Source: Streptomyces cyaneofuscatus (GTDB taxonomy: Bacteria > Actinomycetota > Actinomycetes > Streptomycetales > Streptomycetaceae). From it: a DNA stretch of 64,000 nt. Position numbers and translations under genes: made by a program. Shown here piece by piece: positions 18,991 to 27,725 of this stretch. Location of the stretch: positions 248,001 through 312,000 of the forward strand of contig NZ_JOEM01000005.1 in assembly GCF_000718135.1 (NCBI RefSeq), read 5' to 3'. Each line of letters opens with the position of its first letter. The stretch's first letter is position 1. Below the pieces are notes generated by a model. It ran no database searches and was not told the origin of the DNA. It saw nothing but the letters and a program-made list of their open reading frames with translations.

Positions 18991-19100
18991 ATATTGCGGG
19001 CCTGTTACGTTTCACCTGACTCCGGTCCGGTCGGCCGAGGGTTCCGGCGCTTCACCGTGCCCGGACTCCACGCGCCCGGCCGGCCGGGCCGGTCACGACA

Positions 19101-19168
19101 AGAGAGGCGTCCAGGAGTCGCACAACTCCCCGCCGGCCCTTCCTGGGCCGACTCCTGGACGCCTCTCT
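19101..19168 (-). terminator. 20-bp perfect hairpin after the LacI gene
   Basis: AGAGAGGCGTCCAGGAGTCG (19101-19120) pairs perfectly with 19149-19168 around a 28-nt loop, 23 bases beyond the LacI stop. It should end the malEFG-aglA-lacI transcript and insulate the amylase promoter. Confidence 0.85.
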
Positions 19169-19191
19169 GTACGTGTCCTCCCGTCTCCGGG

Positions 19192-20234
19192 TCAGTCGCT
19201 CCGTACCGCCGCCGTCGAGCCCCGTACGACCAGCTCCGGCTGGAAGACGTACTCGGTGCGCTGCACCGGACTTCCGCCGATCTCCTCGAGGAGCGCGCCC
19301 ACCGCGGCCGCCGCCATCGCCTGCACGGGCTGGCGCACGGTGGTCAGCGGCGGGTCGGTGAACGCGATGAGCTGCGAGTCGTCGAAGCCGACGACCGAGA
19401 CGTCACGCGGAACGTCGAGTCCCCTCCCCCGGGCGGCGCGCACGACGCCCAGGGCCATCAGGTCGCTGCCGCAGACGATGCCGGTGCACCCGGCGTCCAG
19501 CAGCGCGCCCGCCGCCACCTGGCCGCCCTCGACGCTGAACAGGGTGGAACAGACGAGCCCTTCGGCCTCCGCCCGGTCCATGCCGAGCAGCGAGATGGCC
19601 GCCTCCACGAACCCGTCCCGCTTCCGCCGGGAGGGGACGTACCGCTGCGGGCCGATCGCCAGGCCGACCCGGCGGTGGCCGAGGTCGGCGAGGTGGCCCA
19701 CGGCCATGCGTACGGCAGCGTTGTCATCGGGCGAGACGAACGGGGCGCTGATGCGCTCGTTGTAGCCGTTGATCAGGACGAACGGCACACCGCGCTCGGT
19801 GAGCGCGGCGTACCGGGCCGGGTCGGCCGAGGTGTCGGCGTGCAGCCCGGAGAGGAAGACGATGCCGCCGACGCCCCGCTCCACGAGCTGTTCGACGAGC
19901 TCGTCCTCCGTTGCCCCGCCCGGGAGTTGGGTGCAGAGCACGGGCGTGTAGCCGTGCCCGGCCAGCACCTGTTCCACGGACTGCGCGAACGCCGGGAAGA
20001 TCGGGTTGGTGAGTTCGGGCGTCACCAGGCCGATCAGTCCGGCGCTGCGCTGCCGCAGCCGTACGGGCCGTTCGTAGCCCAGGATGTCGAGCGCCGCGAG
20101 CACCCGCTGACGCGTGGTGTCCGCGACGCCCTGCTTCCCGTTCAGGACCCGGCTGACCGTCGCCTCGCTGACCGCCGCCTGGCCGGCGATGTCGGAGAGG
20201 CGGGGCGCCGCCGTGGTCCTGGGTGCGGGCAGTG

Positions 20235-20238
<4 letters not shown>
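19192..20238 (-). CDS. LacI-family repressor, paralogue of MalR
   Basis: The 348-residue protein has an N-terminal LacI helix-turn-helix (RLSDIAGQAAVSEATVSRVL, then NGKQGVADTTRQRVLAAL) and a periplasmic-binding-protein-like effector domain (GLVTPELTNPIFPAFAQ, LPGGATEDELVEQLVERGV, DVSVVGFDDSQLIAFTDPPL). It is strikingly similar along its length to the product of the malR gene at 25608, with an identical recognition helix, so it probably recognises the same CTTGC/GCAAG operators. The GTG start overlaps the alpha-glucosidase stop as GTGA, so it is translationally coupled to the maltodextrin operon. A start a few codons upstream cannot be excluded. Confidence 0.92.
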
Positions 20239-21911
<1,673 letters not shown>

Positions 21912-21938
21912 GTCGTCCCTGGGGTGTCTGGGTGGGGA

Positions 21939-21975
21939 GCGGCGCCGGTGGCCGGGTCGGGGTTTCCGGCGCCGC
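21939..21975 (-). other. Intercistronic stem-loop between malG and the alpha-glucosidase gene
   Basis: GCGGCGCCGG (21939-21948) pairs with CCGGCGCCGC (21966-21975) around a 17-nt loop, 28 bases upstream of the glucosidase start. It may protect or attenuate the mRNA so that transporter and glucosidase are made in different amounts. Confidence 0.6.
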
Positions 21976-22050
21976 CGTGACGAATGCGGTGGTGCGTGCG
22001 GGTTCTGGTGGTCCAGGAGGGTGCCCAGGAGGGTGTCCCGGAGGGGTCGC

Positions 22051-22929
22051 TCAGCCCTTGACGGCTCCGGCGGACATGCCGGTGACCAGGTGCTTCTGCG
22101 CGAACAGGAACACCAGGGCGGCCGGGATGGCGATGAGCACGGAGGCCGCGGTCATCGGGCCCCACTGGGCGCCGTACTGGTTGACGAACTTCTGGAGCCC
22201 GCCGGCGAGCGTCAGGTTCTCGTCACCGACCAGGAACGCGGAGGCGTACGCCACCTCGCCCCAGGCGGTGATGAAGGAGTAGAACGCGGTGACCGCGAGG
22301 CCCGGCTTGGCCAGCGGCAGGATGAGGCGCCAGAAGGTGCCGAACGGGGTGAGGCCGTCGACCTCGCCCGACTCGTCGATCTCGCGCGGGATGGTGTCGA
22401 AGAAGCCCTTCATCATCCAGGCGCAGAACGGCACCGAGATGGTGAGGTAGGTGATGACGAGGCCGGCGGGCTGGTTGAGCAGGCCCAGGCTGGCCATGAT
22501 GTTGTAGATCGGCACGATGAGGACGGCGACCGGGAACATCTGCGTGATCAGCAGCGTCCACATCAGCCCGCGCTTGCCGGGGAAGCGGAAGCGGCTCACC
22601 GCGTAGCCGGTGGTGGCGGCGACGAAGACACCGATGACGGTGGAGAGCCCGGCGATGATCGCGGAGTTGGCGAACCAGGTGAGGAACTCGGTGTCGCGGA
22701 TCAGGTTGGTGTAGTTGACGAACGTTGTCTCGCGGAAGAAGTCCGTGGTGGTCGCGTACTTGGCGGGCTTGAGCGAGGTCAGCAGGACCCACAGCACCGG
22801 GAAGACCGCGATCACCGAGGTGACGATCAGGGTGAGGTGCAGGGCGACGGAGGCGAGGGGCGAACGGTCGCCGCGGAGGCGGACCTTGGCCCCGGCCTGA
22901 CGCGCGCGGGTGTCGGCGGTGGTGGTCAC
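22051..22929 (-). CDS. malG: Maltose/maltodextrin ABC importer, inner-membrane permease MalG
   Basis: This 292-residue protein has six predicted transmembrane segments. The cytoplasmic EAA-like loop, ESGEVDGLTPFGTFWRLILP, contacts the ATPase. With MalF it forms the channel for maltodextrins delivered by MalE. The GTG start at 22929 overlaps the malF stop as GTGA. No ATPase gene lies in the operon, as is usual in streptomycetes, where the shared MsiK ATPase energises many sugar importers. Confidence 0.95.
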   Translation of the reverse strand: MTTTADTRARQAGAKVRLRGDRSPLASVALHLTLIVTSVIAVFPVLWVLLTSLKPAKYATTTDFFRETTFVNYTNLIRDTEFLTWFANSAIIAGLSTVIGVFVAATTGYAVSRFRFPGKRGLMWTLLITQMFPVAVLIVPIYNIMASLGLLNQPAGLVITYLTISVPFCAWMMKGFFDTIPREIDESGEVDGLTPFGTFWRLILPLAKPGLAVTAFYSFITAWGEVAYASAFLVGDENLTLAGGLQKFVNQYGAQWGPMTAASVLIAIPAALVFLFAQKHLVTGMSAGAVKG

Positions 22930-23945
22930 CAGTTGTCTCCCTGGGAGCGCAGGACTCGCCGGTAGACCACGGCGAAGAGCATCAGGAGTACGAGGATCAG
23001 CACGCCCCACGTGGAGGACTGCGCGAAGTCGCGCGGGCTGATCTCGAAGGAGAACTTGTACGCCTGAGTGACGAGGATCTGGGTGGCCTCACCGGGTCCG
23101 CCGCGGGTCAGCAGGAAGATCACCGGGAACATGTTGAAGGTCCAGATGGTGGAGAGCAGGATCACCGTGGTGGAGACCGGGCGCAGGCCGGGCAGCGTGA
23201 TGTGGCGGAACCGCTGCCAGGCGGTGGCCCCGTCCATCTCGGCGGCCTCGTACTGCTCCGAGGGGATGGACTGCAGCCCGCCGAGCAGGGCGACCATCAT
23301 GAAGGGGACGCCGAGCCAGACGTTGACGGCGATGACCGCGAACTTGGCCCAGGTCGGGTCGTTCAGCCACGGGATGCCGTCGATGCCGATGCCGCCGAGG
23401 ACGGTGTTGAGCAGGCCGCGCTCCTCGTTGTAGAGGAAGCGCCAGGCGAAGACCGAGACGAAGCCGGGGATGGCCCAGGGCAGGATCAGGGCCATGCGGT
23501 AGGCGGAGCGGCCGGCGATGCGGCGGTTGAGGATGTTGGCGAGCGCCATGCCGAGCACGAACGTGATGCTCACGCAGGAGACCGTCCACACCAGCGTCCA
23601 GCCGAGCGTGCCGAGGAACTGCGAACCGGTCAGCGCGTCGATGTAGTTGTCGGCACCGACGAACTCGTAGGTGGCGGGCAGTTCGTTGACGCCGATCGTG
23701 CGCGCGACGTTGCGCTCGTTGGCGTCGGTCATCGACAGGTAGATCCCGCGCAGCAGCGGGTAGCCGATGATCACGCTGATCACGAGGACGACCGGGGCGA
23801 CCATGGTCCAGGCGTACCAGTGGGTCGACAGGCCGCGCCGGATACGGCCGGGGGCCGGTGGTGGGGTGCCAGTACCGCGGCTCCGGCCGCGGGCGACGTC
23901 ATCGCCCGCGGCCTTCACCACCGACTGGCTGGTGTGGACAGCCAT
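22926..23945 (-). CDS. malF: Maltose/maltodextrin ABC importer, permease MalF
   Basis: This 339-residue permease starts with a basic cytoplasmic tail (RIRRGLSTHWYAW), followed by about six membrane segments. The EAA loop reads QYEAAEMDGATAWQRFRHIT with LPGLRP next. It pairs with MalG. The gene starts 19 bases after malE stops and its own stop overlaps malG, so malE-malF-malG form one operon read on the minus strand. Confidence 0.95.
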   Translation of the reverse strand: MAVHTSQSVVKAAGDDVARGRSRGTGTPPPAPGRIRRGLSTHWYAWTMVAPVVLVISVIIGYPLLRGIYLSMTDANERNVARTIGVNELPATYEFVGADNYIDALTGSQFLGTLGWTLVWTVSCVSITFVLGMALANILNRRIAGRSAYRMALILPWAIPGFVSVFAWRFLYNEERGLLNTVLGGIGIDGIPWLNDPTWAKFAVIAVNVWLGVPFMMVALLGGLQSIPSEQYEAAEMDGATAWQRFRHITLPGLRPVSTTVILLSTIWTFNMFPVIFLLTRGGPGEATQILVTQAYKFSFEISPRDFAQSSTWGVLILVLLMLFAVVYRRVLRSQGDNW

Positions 23946-23964
23946 CAGTCGGCCAACCTTCCTG

Positions 23965-25236
23965 TTACTTCCAGTCCTTCAGGAGCTTGCGGTACGCGTC
24001 GCCGGTGGCCTTGGCGGCCTTCTCCGGCGTGGTCTGGTTGGTGAGGACCTTGGTGTACTCGATGCCGAGCGGGGCGAAGAGGCTGCCACCCTCGGGGATC
24101 CAGGGGCGCTCGACGGCGGTCTCGACGACCGGCTTGAAGAAGCCGACGATCTCGCTGTTGACGGCTTCCTTCTTGGCATACGCGGAGGTGCGCGTCGGCA
24201 GCAGGTTCAGCTCACCGGCGGCGGTGGCCTGGGACTCCACGGACGTCATGTACTCGACGAAGGCGTAGGAGGCTTCCAGGTTCTTCGAACCGGCGTAGAC
24301 GGCGAGGTTGTGACCGCCCTGCGGGGCGCCGTGGGCGGCGGAGCCGGCCGGGACCGTGGCGATGCCCAGGTTGTCCTTGTCCGTGAACTCCTTGCCGGTC
24401 AGCGTGTCGGCGACGGCCCAGGGGCCGTTGATCATCATCGCGACGTCGCCGTTCTTGAACGCCTGCATCATGTTCTCCCAGCCGTCCGAGGCATCCGTCT
24501 TCGCGGTGCCGTCCTCGACCAGGGCCTTGACCGCCTTGAACGCCTTGACGCCCTCGGGCTTGTCCACGGTGACGGTCTTGGACTCGGCGTCGACCAGGTC
24601 GCCGCCCTCGCCGTACAGGAAGGAGAGGAAGAAGTACGGGTCGTCGCCGCGCAGGTAGAGGCCGGTCTTGCCGGTCTTGTCCTTGATCTTCTTCGAGACG
24701 CTCTTCAGCTCGTCCAGGTTGGTGGGCGCCTCGACGCCCGCCTTCTCCATCAGCTTCTTGTTGTAGAAGATGCCCATGGAGTCGATGACCTGCGGAACCG
24801 CGAAGGTCTTGTCCTCGTACTTGGTGGACGCGACGGCCTGCGGCAGGAAGTCGTCCTGGTTCTTCAGGGCGGCGGTGCCGTCCAGCGGGGCCAGGTAGCC
24901 GAGGGCGGCGAAGTCCGGCGTCCAGGCGACCTCGGAGCGGATCACGTCGGGGGCGGAGCTGCCGGCCTGGGCCGCGTTCTTGAACTTGTTCTGCGCGTCA
25001 CCGAAGGGGACGCTGACGTACTTGACGTCGACCTTCGGGTGCTTCTTCTCGAAACCTTCGGCAAGCCTCTTGAAGACCTTGTCCTCGCTGCCGACGCTGG
25101 AGGTGTCCCACCAGGTCACGGTGCCGGAGAGCTCGCCCGAGCTCTTGCTGCCGCCGGTCTCGTCGCCGCTGCCGCAGGCGGTCGCCGCGAGCGCCAGGGC
25201 CGCGACCAGGGCGGTGGCCGTTATGCCACGTCGCAT
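23965..25236 (-). CDS. malE: Maltose/maltodextrin-binding lipoprotein MalE
   Basis: This 423-residue solute-binding lipoprotein has a signal peptide ending in the lipobox ALAATACGSG and a type-1 extracellular binding domain (VTWWDTSSVGSEDKVFKRLA, QAGSSAPDVIRSEVAWTPDF, FAVPQVIDSMGIFYNKKLM, VAMMINGPWAVAD). It captures maltodextrins released by the secreted amylases and delivers them to MalFG. The ATG at 25236 is preceded by GAAGGAG. The upstream region holds a MalR-type operator at 25320-25340, so it is expected to be induced by maltodextrins and repressed by glucose. Confidence 0.95.
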   Translation of the reverse strand: MRRGITATALVAALALAATACGSGDETGGSKSSGELSGTVTWWDTSSVGSEDKVFKRLAEGFEKKHPKVDVKYVSVPFGDAQNKFKNAAQAGSSAPDVIRSEVAWTPDFAALGYLAPLDGTAALKNQDDFLPQAVASTKYEDKTFAVPQVIDSMGIFYNKKLMEKAGVEAPTNLDELKSVSKKIKDKTGKTGLYLRGDDPYFFLSFLYGEGGDLVDAESKTVTVDKPEGVKAFKAVKALVEDGTAKTDASDGWENMMQAFKNGDVAMMINGPWAVADTLTGKEFTDKDNLGIATVPAGSAAHGAPQGGHNLAVYAGSKNLEASYAFVEYMTSVESQATAAGELNLLPTRTSAYAKKEAVNSEIVGFFKPVVETAVERPWIPEGGSLFAPLGIEYTKVLTNQTTPEKAAKATGDAYRKLLKDWK

Positions 25237-25319
25237 CTGAACTCCTTCAACTGCCGTACCGCTCCGTCGCGGCGCCGGGTCGACGTGAACGTAACAAGGA
25301 TGAAAGACCACCGAAAGAC

Positions 25320-25340
25320 CTTGCGGAAGATTTCTGCAAG
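25320..25340. promoter_or_regulatory. MalR operator upstream of malE
   Basis: A 21-bp near-palindrome opens with CTTGCGGAAG and ends with TTTCTGCAAG, so the arms are CTTGC and GCAAG with matching GAA/TTC inside. It lies 84 bases upstream of the malE start. Confidence 0.82.
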
Positions 25341-25490
25341 CCCTGCTGATCGTTACATTCGCGTGTCCTCAAGGTTGCCGTCAAGCCCCTTGACGGAACC
25401 GGTGGACCCCTGGCAAGGGCAGGCCACGCACGGGATACGTACGGCATCACCGCAGTGCGACGATCCGACCGCAGCCCGCAGCGGCGGCCG

Positions 25491-25512
25491 CAAGAGCTTG
25501 CAAGGCCTTGCC
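25491..25512. promoter_or_regulatory. MalR-type site upstream of malR
   Basis: Overlapping half sites CAAGAGCTTG, CTTGCAAGG and CCTTGC form a compact cluster about 96-117 bases upstream of malR. They suggest autoregulation by MalR or control by its paralogue. Confidence 0.7.
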
Positions 25513-25607
25513 GGGGCGGAGGACTGGGGCGGGGCCGGTACGGGGGTGCGGGCGCCCGGGCGACACGCAGTGGGCAATCCGACACCGGCCCGGTACAGTC
25601 CACTGAC

Positions 25608-26675
25608 ATGACCGCACGGCTTGCCGATATCGCAACTCAGGCGGGGGTCAGCGAAGCGACGGTCAGCCGAGTCCTGAACGGCAAGCCGGGGGTCGCGGCG
25701 ACCACCCGCGAATCCGTCCTCGCGGCGCTCGACGTCCTCGGCTACGAACGCCCCGTACGGCTGCGCCGGCGCAGCGCGGGCCTGGTCGGACTGATCACCC
25801 CCGAGCTGGAGAACCCGATCTTCCCGGCGCTGGCCCAGGTCATCGGCCAGGCGCTGACCCGGCAGGGGTACACACCGGTCCTCGCCACCCAGACCCCCGG
25901 CGGCTCCACCGAGGACGAACTCACCGAGATGCTGGTGGACCGGGGCGTCTCGGGCATCATCTTCGTCTCCGGACTCCACGCCGACACCTCGGCCGACATG
26001 CAGCGCTACGAACAACTGCGCGGCCAGGGTGTCCCCTTCGTCCTGGTCAACGGCTTCTCCGCCAAGGTGCAGGCCCCCTTCATCTCCCCCGACGACCGGG
26101 CGGCGATGCGGCTGGCGGTGACCCACCTGGTGGCGCTCGGCCACACCCGGATCGGCCTCGCGGTCGGCCCCAAGCGCTTCGTCCCCGTCCTCCGCAAGAT
26201 CGAGGGCTTCCACGCCACGATGCAGGAGCAGCTGGGCCTCACGCCGGAGGCGGTGGAGGAGTTGATCCAGCACTCCCTGTACACGCTGGAGGGCGGCCAG
26301 GCCGCCGCCTCCGCCCTGATGGAACGCGGCTGCACAGCGGTCGTCTGCGCGAGCGACATGATGGCGCTCGGGGCGATCCGGGCGGCCCGCCGGCTGTCGA
26401 AGGAGGTCCCCCGGGACCTCTCCGTGGTCGGCTACGACGACTCGCCCCTCATAGCGTTCACCGACCCGCCGCTGACCACCATCCGGCAGCCGGTGACGGC
26501 GATGGGCCAGGCCGCGGTGCGCACACTGCTGGAGGAGATCGGCGGGACCCCGGCTCCGCACAGCGAGTTCGTCTTCATGCCCGAGCTGGTGGTCCGCGGG
26601 ACGACTGCTTCGGGACCCGGTACGGGGAACGGCCCGGGACCCGTAGGTGGCACTGGGTCCCACCCTCGTCCTTGA
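25608..26675 (+). CDS. malR: MalR, LacI-family maltodextrin repressor
   Basis: This 355-residue repressor has an N-terminal helix-turn-helix (RLADIATQAGVSEATVSRVL, NGKPGVAATTRESVLAAL) and a LacI effector domain (GLVGLITPELENPIFPALAQ, DLSVVGYDDSPLIAFTDPPL). MalR of streptomycetes represses malEFG and amylase genes and is released by maltodextrins. Divergent placement from malE and CTTGC/GCAAG operators agree with that role. The ATG at 25608 is eight bases from a TACAGT box and has no ribosome site, so a leaderless mRNA is likely. The C-terminus ends in a Gly/Pro-rich tail. Confidence 0.95.
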   Translation: MTARLADIATQAGVSEATVSRVLNGKPGVAATTRESVLAALDVLGYERPVRLRRRSAGLVGLITPELENPIFPALAQVIGQALTRQGYTPVLATQTPGGSTEDELTEMLVDRGVSGIIFVSGLHADTSADMQRYEQLRGQGVPFVLVNGFSAKVQAPFISPDDRAAMRLAVTHLVALGHTRIGLAVGPKRFVPVLRKIEGFHATMQEQLGLTPEAVEELIQHSLYTLEGGQAAASALMERGCTAVVCASDMMALGAIRAARRLSKEVPRDLSVVGYDDSPLIAFTDPPLTTIRQPVTAMGQAAVRTLLEEIGGTPAPHSEFVFMPELVVRGTTASGPGTGNGPGPVGGTGSHPRP

Positions 26676-26733
26676 GGTGCAGAACGTGCGACCGGAACCC
26701 GACCGGAGGATGATCGGGGGCAGGGGAATCTCT

Positions 26734-27651
26734 ATGGAAGACTCTCTGCCTATGGGTGAAACGGACGTGACAGCACAGGAAGACGGGAAGACCGGCTGGT
26801 CGGACCGGCTCCGCTCCCTGCGATCGCCCGGCCGCCCCCGGCTCTGGTTCGAGATCCTGCTCATCGCGGTCAGTTACTGGCTGTACTCGCTCGTGCGCAA
26901 CGCCGTACCGGAGCAGAAGGCCCAGGCCCTGAGCAACGCGGACTGGATCTGGTCGGCGGAGAAGGCCCTGGGCCTCGCCTTCGAGGAAACGGTCAATCAC
27001 GCGTTCAATTCCGTGACATGGCTGATCGTGTCGATGAACTACTACTACGCGACCCTGCACTTCGTCGTGACCATCGGCGTCCTCGTCTGGCTCTTCCGCC
27101 GCCACCCCGGCCGGTACGCGGCCACCCGCCTCGTCCTCTTCGCGACGACGGGCGTGGCCCTGCTCGGCTACTACCTCTACCCGCTGGCGCCGCCCCGTCT
27201 GATGAACGGCGCGAACTTCATCGACACCGTGCTCGTGCACGAGACGTGGGGCTCGATGGCGTCGGGCAACTTCAAGAACATGTCGAACCAGTACGCGGCG
27301 ATGCCGTCGATGCACATCGGCTGGTCCCTCTGGTGCGGCCTGACGATATTCGCCCTGGCCTCGGCGCCCTGGGCCCGCATCCTGGGCCTGCTCTACCCGA
27401 CGCTCACCCTGGTCGTCATCGTGGCCACGGCCAACCACTTCTGGCTGGACGCAGTGGGCGGCATGGTCTGCCTCGCCTTCGGTTACGCGGTCTCCCGCGC
27501 CTGGTACGGCTCGCTGCCGCAGCACCTGCCGAAGTGGGTGCCGTCGAAACAGGGCGCCCGGCTGACGGGGGTGCGGGCGGCGGCACGGCTGCCACGGCCG
27601 GCCGAGGAGCCGTCGGGAGAGCCGGAGCCCGCGGGAGCGCGGAGACAGTAG
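26734..27651 (+). CDS. PAP2-type membrane phosphatase/inositolphosphotransferase-like protein
   Basis: This 305-residue polytopic membrane protein belongs to the PAP2 superfamily branch related to Aur1/inositolphosphotransferases. It has about six transmembrane helices and active-site motifs YPLAPPRLM, AMPSMHIGWSLW and VATANHFWLDAVGG, the last carrying the catalytic His and Asp. The expected chemistry is hydrolysis or transfer of a lipid-linked phosphate on the outer membrane face; the substrate is unknown. The ATG at 26734 follows AGGGG at a proper distance; an upstream ATG at 26710 is less likely. It follows malR on the same strand but is functionally unrelated. A long hairpin ends it. Confidence 0.85.
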   Translation: MEDSLPMGETDVTAQEDGKTGWSDRLRSLRSPGRPRLWFEILLIAVSYWLYSLVRNAVPEQKAQALSNADWIWSAEKALGLAFEETVNHAFNSVTWLIVSMNYYYATLHFVVTIGVLVWLFRRHPGRYAATRLVLFATTGVALLGYYLYPLAPPRLMNGANFIDTVLVHETWGSMASGNFKNMSNQYAAMPSMHIGWSLWCGLTIFALASAPWARILGLLYPTLTLVVIVATANHFWLDAVGGMVCLAFGYAVSRAWYGSLPQHLPKWVPSKQGARLTGVRAAARLPRPAEEPSGEPEPAGARRQ

Positions 27652-27671
27652 GCGGTACGGCGGTACGGCGG

Positions 27672-27719
27672 TACGAGGGGGGCGCGGGTGATCGTGAGGT
27701 CACCCGCGCCCCCCTCGTA
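27672..27719. terminator. 20-bp perfect hairpin between convergent genes
   Basis: TACGAGGGGGGCGCGGGTGA (27672-27691) pairs perfectly with 27700-27719 around an 8-nt loop. It lies between the PAP2 gene and the TagF-like gene and can serve both directions. Confidence 0.9.
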
Positions 27720-27725
27720 GCGTGC

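Larger units (their letters stand above)
18760..19100 (-). promoter_or_regulatory. Amylase promoter and operator region
   Basis: This gene-free stretch carries a plausible sigma-70-type promoter on the minus strand: TTGACC (18906-18911), 17-bp spacing and TACGGT (18883-18888), giving a leader of about 115 bases. Three operator-like sites flank it, listed separately. Beyond position about 19000 nothing more is recognised until the terminator of the next gene. Confidence 0.75.
25237..25607. promoter_or_regulatory. malE-malR divergent control region
   Basis: This 371-base gene-free stretch separates malE (minus) from malR (plus). It holds two operator-like clusters, listed separately. Further CTTGC/GCAAG half sites occur near 25371 and 25410. 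The region is less GC-rich on the malE side. TACAGT at 25594-25599 sits eight bases before the malR ATG, consistent with a -10 box of a leaderless malR transcript. Confidence 0.75.

Noticed and set aside
19101..19168. Large-loop inverted repeat as an insertion-sequence end or small RNA
   Set aside because: Its place 23 bases after a stop codon and the absence of target duplication or transposase fit a terminator better.
22426..22792. Plus- and minus-strand alternative frames inside malG
   Set aside because: They are His/Arg-rich shadows of the permease and lack membrane segments or start signals.
25353..26864. Minus-strand frame across malR as an alternative gene
   Set aside because: It has no motif and heavy His/Gly/Asp shadow composition; the plus-strand LacI reading is unambiguous.
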